Notes: generated by a model from the letters alone, not told the origin. A DNA stretch of 64,000 nucleotides from G11 sp947167445 (GCA_947167445.1 CAMVID010000015.1:1-64000), one strand, 5' to 3'; shown: positions 8,591 to 17,713, counted from the stretch's first letter. Made by a program: numbers and translations.

Positions 8591-9778
8591 TTATTTTGAT
8601 TTGTTCTTTGCCTTGATAACAAGCACCGAAACAATAAGCACTATAGGGAATAGACATCCCACAAACATTCCGGCTTTCAGATCATCTCCGTGATTCTGGC
8701 TTACGAAGCCCACAATTGCAGGGCCTGAGGAGCCGCCAAGGTCTCCGGCCATAGCAAGGAGTGCGAACATTGCGGTACCTCCCAGGGGAAGACGCTTTGA
8801 CATAATGCTGATGGTTCCGGGCCACATTATTCCTACTGAGAATCCACAGATAATACAGCCAAGGAGTCCCATTATGGGGCTTCTTGAAACTGCCGCCAAC
8901 AGGTAACAAACAAGGCAAAGTTCACCGGAACTTAACATATACTTTGTTAAATCCATTCTATCTCCATACTTTCCAAAAATCACACGGCTTATTCCCATTG
9001 CTGTGGCAAAAAGGCAGGGTCCTGCCAAATCTCCCATGGTCTTTGATAATCCAAGGGCAGATTCAACGAAGGCTGATGCCCACTGAGCCATGGATAATTC
9101 TGAAGCTCCCGCACAGACCATTAAGACGATTCCAAGAAGAAACATTGGTGTTTTAAAGAGTTCGCCTATGGACATTCCCTTGCCCTCTTTTACCAAGGGT
9201 TCAAGAGGACAGGTGGCGAAATTATAAATGTTATAAAGGGGTACCAGTGCCCAGACTATAGCAAGAAGTCTCCATTCTCCCACTCCGAATACCGCAAAGA
9301 AAATGGTTGAAATCAGGATTACACCAACACATCCCCAACAGTAGAAGGAGTGAAGAAGGCTCATAACCTTCTCCTTATGTTCAAAGGGGCATGCCTCAAT
9401 AATGGGGCTAACCAGGACTTCGATAAGACCGCTTCCGATGGCGTAAATTACAACGCTTATCATGATTCCCACAAAGGGGTCAGGAAGAATACTTGGAAGC
9501 ACCGCCAGACTTATAAGTCCCAGACCTGCAGTGATTTCAGACCAGATGGCCCCGGCCCTGTATCCTATTCTGTCGGCAAATTTTGCACAAAGTACATCAA
9601 CCAGTAACTGGGTGAAGAAAAACACAGTGGAGATAAGGGCGATTTTACCTAAAGAAATTCCAAAGGTTTTGTGGAAAGTCAGGAACAAAAGGGGGGCAAA
9701 ATTGGCCGTTATGGCCTGGGTGATAAAGCCTAAATAACCGGCTGTAAGAGTCTTTTGATATTTGTCTATGGGTTTCAT
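8591..9778 (-). CDS. Major facilitator superfamily transporter
   Basis: 395 residues with about 12 hydrophobic segments, as usual for the family. After the second segment comes CAKFADRIGYRAG, the MFS loop motif, and after the eighth IFGKYGDRMD, its repeat in the second half. The C-terminus is LVIKAKNKSK. A TATAAT-like box for it lies in the 112 bp shared with the divergent aminoacylase gene. The pairing suggests the transporter may carry a substrate or product of the aminoacylase, such as an acylated or D-amino acid, but nothing in the sequence proves that. Confidence 0.85.
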   Translation of the reverse strand: MKPIDKYQKTLTAGYLGFITQAITANFAPLLFLTFHKTFGISLGKIALISTVFFFTQLLVDVLCAKFADRIGYRAGAIWSEITAGLGLISLAVLPSILPDPFVGIMISVVIYAIGSGLIEVLVSPIIEACPFEHKEKVMSLLHSFYCWGCVGVILISTIFFAVFGVGEWRLLAIVWALVPLYNIYNFATCPLEPLVKEGKGMSIGELFKTPMFLLGIVLMVCAGASELSMAQWASAFVESALGLSKTMGDLAGPCLFATAMGISRVIFGKYGDRMDLTKYMLSSGELCLVCYLLAAVSRSPIMGLLGCIICGFSVGIMWPGTISIMSKRLPLGGTAMFALLAMAGDLGGSSGPAIVGFVSQNHGDDLKAGMFVGCLFPIVLIVSVLVIKAKNKSK

Positions 9779-9890
9779 AAATTGTTTCCCTTCGCGCTAA
9801 AATTTCTGCTTAGAATTATACCATAAAGCCCCGGTCGGTAGTATAATAAATACTGGCGGCAAAAAGGCGCCAAAGGGGGTTACACAAGAA

Positions 9891-11492
9891 ATGAAATCAA
9901 TACTGAAAAACTGCAAAATCTATGATGGGACAGGAAGCGAGCCCTTCATGGGTGACATCCTCATTGAGGGGGACAAAGTAGTAAAGGTGGCACCTGCAAT
10001 CGATGCAGAAGGTGCCGACAAAGTCTATGATCTTGGCGGATTATCCGTATCATCCGGTTTTATCGACGGACATTCTCACAACGACTGGTTTGCAATCAAA
10101 AAGGATCCGATTCCATATTTTGACCCGTTTATCAGACAGGGAATCACCACCTTTGTCACCGGTAACTGCGGCATTTCCGAGATCGGTTTTGAGAAGGACT
10201 GCGAATACGTTGACAAAATGGGCGGCGGTCTCTTCGGATTCCGCGAGACCGTGGGTGAATACGGCTCGGCTTCCGAGTATTTTGAAGCCACAGACAAGAA
10301 GATGCCCTGCAATATGGCAGTTCTGGTGGGCCATTGCTCCGCAAGAGCGGCAGTGAGCGGATACTCAAACAGGAAGCTTACACCCGAGGAAGAAACCAAG
10401 ATGCTCTCCATTATCGAAGAGAACCTCAAGCAGGGTGCAGCCGGCGTCTCCCTTGGCCTCATGTATGAGCCCGGACTTTACGCCGATATCGAAGAGCTTA
10501 AGAAGGTTGCGGCTTTGTGCGTCAAGTACAATAAGCCTTTGACCGTTCACCCCAGAGCAAACTCAGCAGTTTCCATGGCTTATCCTGAGTTGTTTGGTCG
10601 CTCACATATTTTAAGAGCCGTGGATGAATTGGTTGAAATAGCAAAGGGCACCAACCTTAAACTCCACTATTCCCACGCAATCTTCGTTGGAAAGCGTTCC
10701 TTGAAGGATAAGGATGAGTTCGTTCAGATTATGGCCAAGCTTCGCGAAGACGGCGTTGATGCCATGTTTGATATCTATAACGAGTGCCTGGGAGTTTCCG
10801 TTATTACCGTAATCCTTCCCACCTGGTATCAGGGCATGAGCATGGAGGAGAGAAAGAAGCCTCTCAACAGACTTAAACTCTCGGTTCTTATTAAGGCTAC
10901 CAGCATGCTTCTTGGCTTTGGCTTTGACGATATTGAGATTGCTTATATCGGTGAGGGATACGAGAAATACGAAGGAAAGACCGTTCATCAGATTGCCAAA
11001 GAGGAAGGCATGAAGGATCTGGACGCTTATCTTATGCTTTGCGAGAAGAGTAATTTCCAGGGTCGTGTCAACATGGGCCCTTACTCCACACCTGAGATTA
11101 TCAGTGATTTTGAAAAGAATCCGAACTGCTTATATATGACAGACGGCTGGGTTGAGGAGCACGGAATCCAGAATCCCGTAATCTATGACTGCTATCCCAA
11201 GTTTATAAGGGATTCACTTCATGGAACAGCCTGCGGAATGCCCATGACTGTAAGAAAGATGACCGGAGCCATCGCCGACAGATTCATGCTTAAGGAGCGC
11301 GGATACCTTAAAGAGGGATATTTTGCCGACCTTACGGTATTTGATGAAAATGAAATATACTCGGCAACTCCTGATCAGGGTAAGCCCTTTGGAATCAAGA
11401 AAGTCTTTATAAACGGCGAGCTTATTCTTGACGACGGCGATCTCAAGAAAGAACTCTTAGCTTCCACAGGTCGCGCTTTGAAAGTGGACTAA
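9891..11492 (+). CDS. D-aminoacylase / N-acyl-D-amino-acid deacylase family amidohydrolase
   Basis: 533 residues, normal for the family. The amidohydrolase barrel begins with SGFIDGHSHNDW, the His-x-His metal site. VTGNCGIS follows, typical of D-aminoacylases. Further metal and substrate residues come in LVGHCSARA, LTVHPRANS and LHYSHAIF. The C-terminal MTGAIADRFMLKERGYLKEG closes the small beta domain. The enzyme would hydrolyse N-acyl-D-amino acids or related amides in the cytoplasm. Ribosome site AAGGGGG lies 15 nt before ATG. A hairpin follows the stop. Confidence 0.9.
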   Translation: MKSILKNCKIYDGTGSEPFMGDILIEGDKVVKVAPAIDAEGADKVYDLGGLSVSSGFIDGHSHNDWFAIKKDPIPYFDPFIRQGITTFVTGNCGISEIGFEKDCEYVDKMGGGLFGFRETVGEYGSASEYFEATDKKMPCNMAVLVGHCSARAAVSGYSNRKLTPEEETKMLSIIEENLKQGAAGVSLGLMYEPGLYADIEELKKVAALCVKYNKPLTVHPRANSAVSMAYPELFGRSHILRAVDELVEIAKGTNLKLHYSHAIFVGKRSLKDKDEFVQIMAKLREDGVDAMFDIYNECLGVSVITVILPTWYQGMSMEERKKPLNRLKLSVLIKATSMLLGFGFDDIEIAYIGEGYEKYEGKTVHQIAKEEGMKDLDAYLMLCEKSNFQGRVNMGPYSTPEIISDFEKNPNCLYMTDGWVEEHGIQNPVIYDCYPKFIRDSLHGTACGMPMTVRKMTGAIADRFMLKERGYLKEGYFADLTVFDENEIYSATPDQGKPFGIKKVFINGELILDDGDLKKELLASTGRALKVD

Positions 11493-11514
11493 AGGCATAA
11501 TATTAAAACAAGCA

Positions 11515-11545
11515 AAACGGGACGCGGAATTACCGCGTCCCGTTT
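11515..11545. terminator. Hairpin between convergent genes, overlapping a coding end
   Basis: A perfect 13-bp stem (AAACGGGACGCGG and its complement) with a 5-nt loop. It follows the plus-strand aminoacylase gene by about 20 bp, but its T-run is only three. Its 3' arm encodes the last residues (NGTR) and the stop of the small minus-strand gene that ends at 11530. Confidence 0.6.
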
Positions 11546-11787
11546 CTAACAAGCTCAAGTATCTTATTTTGTGCTTTATCAATATCTTCAATCCTGGTAG
11601 GCGGAAACTCCTTTATCAAAGCATCAAACTTTCCTGAGTCCACCACTCCCCTGATGTAAGCCTTATTACTTGGGGATGTTCCGGCGCATGCCCTGACCAG
11701 TGTTTCCATATCAACATCTTTAAGAACTTCAGTTAATTTGTTTTCTTCTACCTTCTCTAAATCCTCGAATGCTATTATTTTCTCCAC
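11530..11787 (-). CDS. Small protein resembling the C-terminal domain of FliG
   Basis: 85 residues. The pattern TLVRACAGTSPSNKAYI then FDALIKEFPPTRIEDIDKAQ resembles the C-terminal third of the flagellar rotor protein FliG, whose C-domain reads broadly as LALALKGA...DMEALGPVRL.DVEEAQ. No FliG N-terminal or middle domain is encoded beside it and there are no flagellar genes in the window. It has a plausible ribosome site (GGAGGAAAAGAGAGTGG region) and its stop lies in a hairpin. The resemblance is by eye; a structural or profile search should decide it. Function unknown. Confidence 0.7.
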   Translation of the reverse strand: MEKIIAFEDLEKVEENKLTEVLKDVDMETLVRACAGTSPSNKAYIRGVVDSGKFDALIKEFPPTRIEDIDKAQNKILELVRNGTR

Positions 11788-11827
11788 TCTCTTTTCCTCC
11801 CAATAATCATGCTAAAATTACAATCTT

Positions 11828-12016
11828 GTGACTAAGCTATTTCATCTCCCGGGGCTTAGTCACCGTTTTTGAGGCTTTTCGGGCGTCCAAGCTCCTATTT
11901 CTTTCATAATATCTGAATTTCTGTACCTAAACAAGGGGAAATTCCATGATTTAGGTACACACCACCTCAATTTTCTGTGACCTGCCACGGCGATACCGTC
12001 GGTCTTAGTCACAGAA
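11828..12016. other. Structured intergenic region with three inverted repeats
   Basis: The 260 bp between the small FliG-C-like gene and the hydrolase hold three stems: GTGACTAAG/CTTAGTCAC (11828-11836 with 11855-11863), GTACCTAAA/TTTAGGTAC (11923-11931 with 11950-11958), and TTCTGTGAC/GTCACAGAA (11973-11981 with 12008-12016). The first and third share the same GTGAC-type arms. The first is followed by CGTTTTT on the plus strand and could act as a terminator. I see no convincing gene here. Confidence 0.6.
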
Positions 12017-12047
12017 CCCTTTTTCACACCCTCTCCAAGAACTCTTT

Positions 12048-12989
12048 TCAAAGCCCCAAGCTTTCCAGGAACTTGGCCAGTACTTCCCCATACTCCTCGG
12101 GCTTGTCCACCGCGGACATGGCGTGCCAGGCGCCCTCAAAAAGGTGAATCTCGCGAGGGCCGGATGTTGCTTCATAAACTCGCTTGCTGTGCTCAGGGAC
12201 GATGAAATCATCCTTGGCGCCGTGCATGCAAAGCAAAGGAATCTTGTTCCCATATACATAATCAATGGGTCTTGCTTTCCAAAGCTTAAACCCATACATA
12301 ATCCGGGCAGCCCACAAAGCAGGATACAGAAACCAAACCGGCACATGGTACATCTTAAGTCCGACCTTAAGAACCGTCACAATGTCCGCAAAGCCGCAGT
12401 CATCCACCACAAACTTCACATTTTCCTGCACAAGAGGCTCGGCTAAAGACATAAGAACCGTAGCGCCTCCGAGGGACTCTCCATGAAGCCCCAGCACAAG
12501 CCCGGAACCTCCATATCTCTCAAGCGTATCCTTCACCACCGCCATCAAATAATCAATCTCTCTCAGTCCATAGCTGCATGGCTCCGGAGCACTTTCCCCA
12601 TGTCCTCTCTCATCAAAGAGAATACAGTTAAACCCCAGATCATAATAGTGGGGCACATACTTCATCATTCCGAATCTGTTATCCGTATACCCATGAGCAA
12701 GAATCACATACTTATCCGACGCCTCTGAGGAAGCTGAACTTCCTGAAGCATCCGCCCCGGGCGCCGGAAGCATTGCCACATGAATATCCTCACCCTTAGG
12801 CCCCTTAATCACATAGTCCGTAAGCATATCACGGCTAAACTTCCTGACCGCAGGCACATGAGAAAGCTCCCACTCCCAGGATTCATCAAGGGTCTGCCTC
12901 TTGCCGTGGGTAATCATGTAAGCAAAAACAAAGGACAGAAGTGCTGCTATCCCAATCAATATGATAATGAGCCAAACAACAACTTCCAT
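12048..12989 (-). CDS. Membrane-anchored alpha/beta hydrolase
   Basis: 313 residues. Residues 1-26 form one hydrophobic helix, then a charged stretch, so the enzyme is probably anchored with its domain at the membrane face. The alpha/beta-hydrolase fold shows ILAHGYTDNR (oxyanion region), LFDERGHGES, the nucleophile elbow GLHGESLGG, HGAKDDFIVP (acid) and a late GAWHAM (catalytic His). It is a member of the serine aminopeptidase S33 or FrsA-like group; the substrate is unknown. Single gene with RBS GAGAGG. Confidence 0.85.
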   Translation of the reverse strand: MEVVVWLIIILIGIAALLSFVFAYMITHGKRQTLDESWEWELSHVPAVRKFSRDMLTDYVIKGPKGEDIHVAMLPAPGADASGSSASSEASDKYVILAHGYTDNRFGMMKYVPHYYDLGFNCILFDERGHGESAPEPCSYGLREIDYLMAVVKDTLERYGGSGLVLGLHGESLGGATVLMSLAEPLVQENVKFVVDDCGFADIVTVLKVGLKMYHVPVWFLYPALWAARIMYGFKLWKARPIDYVYGNKIPLLCMHGAKDDFIVPEHSKRVYEATSGPREIHLFEGAWHAMSAVDKPEEYGEVLAKFLESLGL

Positions 12990-13062
12990 CCTTGTACCTC
13001 TCTTTCGCTATTCAGTTTTATTGTATCACGAACTCCTGGTTCTGAAAAAGAGTCTTAACTCC

Positions 13063-13998
13063 CTATACAGAGAATAGTGCGGTGGACAGGTATCTGTCAC
13101 CGGAGTCGGGAAGAAGAACAACTATTGTCTTTCCCTTATATTCCTCTCTTGCGGCAATAATCTGTGCTGCTTTAAGAGCAGCACCGGAGGAAATACCAAC
13201 GATAACTCCCTCGCTTCTTGCGAATCTTCTGCCTTCCTCGAAGGCATCTTCGTTCTCAATGGCAATAACCTCATCGAAAATATCCGTATTGAGGACTTCA
13301 GGCACGAAGCCTGCTCCTATTCCCTGAATCTTGTGAGATCCTGACTCTCCCTTGGAAAGCACGGGGCTGGTGGCCGGTTCAACTGCAATTACTTTAATGG
13401 CAGGATTCTTCTCCTTAAGGAATTCGCCCACTCCTGTAATGGTTCCGCCGGTGCCTACTCCGGCGATGAATACATCTACTTTGCCATCGGTCTGCTCCCA
13501 GATTTCGGGGCCGGTAGTAGCCTTATGAATGGCAGGGTTAGAAGGATTCACAAACTGGCCTAAGATGATGGAATCCTTGGTTTCCTTTTGCAGCTCCTCA
13601 GCCTTTGCAATGGCGCCCTTCATACCTTTGGAACCTTCCGTAAGTACAAGCTCTGCACCATAGGCCTTTAAGAGGTTTCTTCTCTCAATACTCATGGTAT
13701 CGGGAAGGGTAAGAATTGCCTTGTAACCTTTGGCTGCCGCCACTGCTGCCAGGCCGATTCCGGTGTTTCCGGATGTGGGCTCGATGATGGTGTAGCCGGG
13801 CTTAATCTTTCCGCTCTTCTCCGCATCCTCAATCATTGCGAGAGCTACTCTGTCCTTGACAGAGCCTGCGGGGTTTAAGTACTCAAGTTTGCCAAGAACG
13901 GTGGCATCCTTAATTCCCGCCTCCGAACTGTAGCGATTCAGCTTAAGTATGGGTGTTTCTCCAATCAGTTCAAGTGCACTTTCTTTAATCTGTGACAT
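13063..13998 (-). CDS. cysK: Cysteine synthase (O-acetylserine sulfhydrylase)
   Basis: 311 residues. PLP Lys in NPAGSVKDRVA, the substrate loop TSGNTG, the phosphate-binding GTGGTITG and the C-terminal PDSGDRYLST are all standard for CysK. It makes cysteine from O-acetylserine and sulfide. It is the last gene of the lysR - nifD/K-like - nifH - nifB - metNIQ - cysK run, 35 bp after metQ, all on the same strand. This position suggests that the sulfide released or imported by the upstream functions is captured as cysteine. Confidence 0.96.
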   Translation of the reverse strand: MSQIKESALELIGETPILKLNRYSSEAGIKDATVLGKLEYLNPAGSVKDRVALAMIEDAEKSGKIKPGYTIIEPTSGNTGIGLAAVAAAKGYKAILTLPDTMSIERRNLLKAYGAELVLTEGSKGMKGAIAKAEELQKETKDSIILGQFVNPSNPAIHKATTGPEIWEQTDGKVDVFIAGVGTGGTITGVGEFLKEKNPAIKVIAVEPATSPVLSKGESGSHKIQGIGAGFVPEVLNTDIFDEVIAIENEDAFEEGRRFARSEGVIVGISSGAALKAAQIIAAREEYKGKTIVVLLPDSGDRYLSTALFSV

Positions 13999-14033
13999 CT
14001 AACGTGTCTCCCTTCTCCGATACTTAGTTTGAT

Positions 14034-14924
14034 TTATTTAACGGGAATAACTGCCCCGTTGTATTTGTCTTCGATGAACTTCTGAGTGTCATCAGCAAGC
14101 AAAGCTTCAACAAGTGCCTTAATTGCAGGGTTGTCCTTATCCTCGCTTCTTACAGCGATGATGTTTGAGTAAGGGCTGTCAGCTCCCTCAGAGAAGAGCT
14201 TGTTTGAAGTGATCTTGGCCTCAAGAGCCTTGTTTGTGTTTGTGATGAAGAAGTCATAGTCATCCTTTGTGGGGATAATCTGAGCTGAGTCAAGCTCCAC
14301 AATCTCAAGGGGAATAAGGTACTCTGTGATATCGCTTACAGATGCACTTAATGAATCCTTTGCGTCATCAGCCAATGTGATAAAACCGTTTAATTCCAGA
14401 ATTCTTAATGCTCTGTATTCGTTTGTTCCATCGTTGGGGATTGCAACTACAGCATTCTCAGGAATTGCTTCCTTGGAATCATACTTGTCAGAGTAAGCTG
14501 TGATGGGCTCAACGTGGATTCCACCTGCGTTTACAAGGTCATAGCCGTTAGCTTCGTTCTCAGAAAGAAGGTAAGGCTCATGCTGGAAGTAGTTGAAGTC
14601 AATCTCACCTGCGTTAAGCTTCTCGTTTGTTGTTGCATCAGCAGCAGTAGAAACAAGTTCAATCTCAATGCCCTGCTCTGCAAGCTTAGGGGTTACATAC
14701 TCAATGATTTCTGAGTGGGGTACAAGATCGGCAATACCTTTAAGTACAACCTTCTCTTCAGTAGCGGGTGCTGCATCTGTTGTAGCAGCTTCTGTTTCTG
14801 CCACCTCTGCAGTTTCTGTTTTTTCAGCGGCTGGTGCCTCTGCAGCCTTTGCGCTTCCGCATCCTGTCAATGTTGCCGCAATTGTTGCTACGGCAAGCAG
14901 TACGGATAATACTTTTTTCTTCAT
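14034..14924 (-). CDS. metQ: MetQ-type substrate-binding lipoprotein of an ABC importer
   Basis: 296 residues. A lipoprotein signal (LTGCGS, Cys about 22) and an Ala/Glu/Thr linker precede an NLPA-family domain. The family motifs are INAGEIDFNYFQHEPYL-like and GGIHVEPI plus IPNDGTNEYRALRIL. Known methionine-binding MetQ proteins usually have EPMG and TNxGRAL here; the changes to EPIT and TNEYRAL lie near the ligand pocket and could mean another sulfur compound is bound (inference). It lies between metI and cysK in the nitrogenase-like operon. Confidence 0.92.
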   Translation of the reverse strand: MKKKVLSVLLAVATIAATLTGCGSAKAAEAPAAEKTETAEVAETEAATTDAAPATEEKVVLKGIADLVPHSEIIEYVTPKLAEQGIEIELVSTAADATTNEKLNAGEIDFNYFQHEPYLLSENEANGYDLVNAGGIHVEPITAYSDKYDSKEAIPENAVVAIPNDGTNEYRALRILELNGFITLADDAKDSLSASVSDITEYLIPLEIVELDSAQIIPTKDDYDFFITNTNKALEAKITSNKLFSEGADSPYSNIIAVRSEDKDNPAIKALVEALLADDTQKFIEDKYNGAVIPVK

Positions 14925-14947
14925 AATTTTTCTCCTCTTTTCTTCTT

Positions 14948-15658
14948 TTATACTAGACTCCTGGTTTTCAGGATTCTGTTCGAAATTAAATTTCCTATTC
15001 CCTGTGTAATCTGAACAAGTATCACCAGAATATACACACAGGCGAAAAGTCTGTCATGCTGGAACCTCTGATATCCGAATCTTACTGCAATATCTCCGAT
15101 TCCTCCGGCTCCGAACATTCCTGCAAGAGCCGTCATGGATATTACGGTTATAACCGCCACGGTAAAGCCTCTTATAAGTCCCGGCAAAGTCTCCGGAAGG
15201 ATAACCTTTGTCACTATCTGGAAGTTTGTGCTTCCTATGGACTTTGCTGCCTCAATCTTGCCCTTCCCGATTTCAAGAAGGGAGCTTTCAACGATACGCG
15301 CATACATTGGAATGCAGCTGGCTGCGATTGCGATGATGCAGGCGTTAGTTCCGTAGGATTTACCAAATATCAGCCTTGCCACAGGTATCATAAGGATTAT
15401 CATTACCATCTGAGGCAGGGACCTTAATACGTTGATAAGCCAGCCCGCCGTAATGTAGGGTACCTTTACGGGTATAAGTCCCTCGGGACAGGTAATCGTC
15501 AGGAATATTCCAAGAAGTATTCCGAATACCAGCACTATCAAGGATGAAATGGCTGTCATATATAATGTTTCACCAACGGGCTTCACCAGTTCCTTCCATA
15601 TTTCAGGATTGAAGGATGCCTGGATGACCTCCCATAAAGTGGAATCAAGTAAACTCAT
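14948..15658 (-). CDS. metI: MetI-type permease of an ABC importer
   Basis: 236 residues with five or six hydrophobic helices. The coupling-loop motif is ESSLLEIGKGKIEAAKSIG (EAA loop), and LRSLPQMVMIILMIP is typical of MetI proteins. Overlaps metN by 4 bp (ATGA-type coupling), so the two are translated together. With MetN and MetQ it forms a complete importer for methionine or a related sulfur compound. Confidence 0.95.
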   Translation of the reverse strand: MSLLDSTLWEVIQASFNPEIWKELVKPVGETLYMTAISSLIVLVFGILLGIFLTITCPEGLIPVKVPYITAGWLINVLRSLPQMVMIILMIPVARLIFGKSYGTNACIIAIAASCIPMYARIVESSLLEIGKGKIEAAKSIGSTNFQIVTKVILPETLPGLIRGFTVAVITVISMTALAGMFGAGGIGDIAVRFGYQRFQHDRLFACVYILVILVQITQGIGNLISNRILKTRSLV

Positions 15659-16437
15659 ATTCCTGCTCCTTCCGTCAGCGAGATGTTCTGGAACTCCGCA
15701 AAAACCTTGGCAAAAAGTGCGCCGGTTCTACTCTGTGGATTATTAAATATTCCTGCAACCGAGCCCTTCTCAATGATTTTGCCTTCCTCAAGAACTGCCA
15801 TTCTGTTACAGCTGTATCTTATGGCATCCAGCTCATGGGTAATCATCAATATGGTAATGCCCGAGTTCTTGTTAATTTCCTTAAGAAGATCCAGAATCTG
15901 CAAGGTGGTTTGAGGGTCAAGTGCCGACGTTGCCTCATCCGAAATCAGTAGCTCCGGCTTATTAACAAGAGCTCTGGCAATTCCTACTCTTTGCTTCTGG
16001 CCTCCCGAAAGTCCTCCGGGATAGGCATCAAGTTTCTCTGTAAGTCCCACAAGTTCAGCGGTTTCAAGGACCCGCTCCCTTATTTTATCTTTGGGAAAAT
16101 CACTTATTTCTAATGGATAAGCAATGTTTCTGTATACCGTCCTTGAATCAAAGAGATTAAAGTTCTGGAAAACCATTCCGATTTTCCTTCTCTCCTTTAA
16201 AAGGGCTTTCTTATCAAGGGCAAGGATATCCACTCCTCCAACCCTTATGGAGCCCGCATCGGAATTCTCTAACCTGTTTATGCATCTGGCCAGTGTTGAT
16301 TTACCCGCACCGCTGAAGCCGATGATTCCGTATATTTCACCCTGGTCCACGTCAAGGTCGATTCCCTTTAGGACCTCTAGATTTTCGCCATGGACTATAT
16401 ATTTTTTCTGAAGATTTTTTATTTCAAGGTAACTCAC
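15655..16437 (-). CDS. metN: MetN-type ATPase of an ABC importer, lacking the regulatory C-domain
   Basis: 260 residues with Walker A GFSGAGKS, Q-loop, signature LSGGQKQR and Walker B LLISDEATSALD. Well-studied MetN proteins are about 340 residues because of a C-terminal NIL/ACT domain that binds methionine and shuts transport down. This one ends soon after the H-loop region and has no such domain. The importer should therefore not be trans-inhibited by methionine. It starts 2 bp after nifB. Confidence 0.93.
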   Translation of the reverse strand: MSYLEIKNLQKKYIVHGENLEVLKGIDLDVDQGEIYGIIGFSGAGKSTLARCINRLENSDAGSIRVGGVDILALDKKALLKERRKIGMVFQNFNLFDSRTVYRNIAYPLEISDFPKDKIRERVLETAELVGLTEKLDAYPGGLSGGQKQRVGIARALVNKPELLISDEATSALDPQTTLQILDLLKEINKNSGITILMITHELDAIRYSCNRMAVLEEGKIIEKGSVAGIFNNPQSRTGALFAKVFAEFQNISLTEGAGI

Positions 16438-16439
16438 TT

Positions 16440-17699
16440 CTAACCGTGGCTGAAGGTTTCAGCCACCTCCTCTTTTCTATCCTTATATAGTTCACTGTGT
16501 AAGTCCTTCCCTTTACCGGGAATTCCCAAGGCATCCGCTCTGCAGTGCTGACAATGTCTGAACACCTCTATGTGCTTTCCTGCCTTAAGTCTTACTTCCT
16601 CCAAAAGCTTACAGTCGGGGGCAGGTACATCCGCCATACCGTTTTGGGGAATCAGGGGAATAATGTTCAGAATTGAAGCTCCAAGTTTCGATGTAACCTT
16701 TGCCACCTCTTCTATATGCTCATCATTTATCCCGGGGCAGAGAACGCTGTTGATTTTGACAACGATTCCAAGCTCTGCAGCCCTCTTGATTCCTATAAGC
16801 TGATTGCGGATAAGGAGCCTTGCTCCTTCCACTCCCTCGTGCTTAACGCCGTATTCATCAATGACAAACTCATTAATCTTTGCTTCAATCTCCGGATCCA
16901 CCGCATTTACCGTAACCGTTATGGTCTCAATTCCGATCTGAGCAATCCTGCCCACCTTTGAAGGAAGGCAGAAGCCGTTGGTGGATAGACAGCAGATTAA
17001 ATCGGGATATTTCTTCTTGACCAACGAGAAGGTCTTAAGTGCCGCATCCGTGGCCAGTGTATCTCCGGGTCCTGCAATTCCCACAACCGATAACTCGGGG
17101 CAAAGTTCCCTGGCCTTTTCTATGGTTTCAAGTGCCTCGTTGGGCTTAAGAACCAAAGAGCTGACTCCGGGTCTTATAAGGGATTTATCAAAGCGCCTGG
17201 TGCAGAACTTACACTGAATGTTACAGGAGGGGCTTACGGGAAGATGGATTCTTCCTGCCGTCACATTGGCTCCGCCGCTCATGCATGGGTGCCTCTTTTG
17301 CAGCTTCTCGAAATTGGTGTTCTTCCTTTTTTTGGGAAGCTCCGTGTATCTTTTGTCGATAAGTTTTACTTTCCCATACAGAATGTTTTCAACAACTGCC
17401 ATTATGGGTCTGTCAATGTCTATGGGCTGAATGTTTTTGCTCTCAAGAACCGCTCTTGCCCCGTTGCCGCTTAACTCTGCAAACACTGCGTGGCAATCCT
17501 CGATGGTTCCTGTCACCGCATCCATTCTTTCATCATGGTGCTTGTGATCAAGGCAGGCTTTTTCAACTAACCTCACATCAACCCTTTCATAATCCTGAGT
17601 TTCAGTATTTATTTCGTATATATCAAATCGCTCCGCAGCTCCAAAGTGTCTGTCGACGTACTTTCCGTCGCTGGTAGCAAATGCTGCCCTGACTATCAT
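16440..17699 (-). CDS. nifB: NifB: radical SAM enzyme for nitrogenase-type cofactor precursor
   Basis: 419 residues. The radical-SAM motif CNIQCKFC has Cys159, Cys163 and Cys166, preceded by HPCMSGGAN and followed by RPGVSS, and the late HCQHCRADALG is a NifB signature. NifB builds the 8-Fe core NifB-co. An N-terminal domain (residues about 1-110, FATSDGKYVDRHFGAAERFDIYEI) resembles the NifX/NafY cofactor-binding domain; in the fused NifB proteins I know it is at the C-terminus, so the order appears swapped. Its presence implies that the component-1-like subunits upstream carry a NifB-derived cluster. It begins 14 bp after nifH. Confidence 0.95.
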   Translation of the reverse strand: MIVRAAFATSDGKYVDRHFGAAERFDIYEINTETQDYERVDVRLVEKACLDHKHHDERMDAVTGTIEDCHAVFAELSGNGARAVLESKNIQPIDIDRPIMAVVENILYGKVKLIDKRYTELPKKRKNTNFEKLQKRHPCMSGGANVTAGRIHLPVSPSCNIQCKFCTRRFDKSLIRPGVSSLVLKPNEALETIEKARELCPELSVVGIAGPGDTLATDAALKTFSLVKKKYPDLICCLSTNGFCLPSKVGRIAQIGIETITVTVNAVDPEIEAKINEFVIDEYGVKHEGVEGARLLIRNQLIGIKRAAELGIVVKINSVLCPGINDEHIEEVAKVTSKLGASILNIIPLIPQNGMADVPAPDCKLLEEVRLKAGKHIEVFRHCQHCRADALGIPGKGKDLHSELYKDRKEEVAETFSHG

Positions 17700-17713
17700 T
17701 CAAATCACCAACC

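Noticed and set aside
11860..12051. Minus-strand frame in the intergenic stems
   Set aside because: It consists of inverted-repeat sequence, lacks a ribosome site, and shows no domain or signal.
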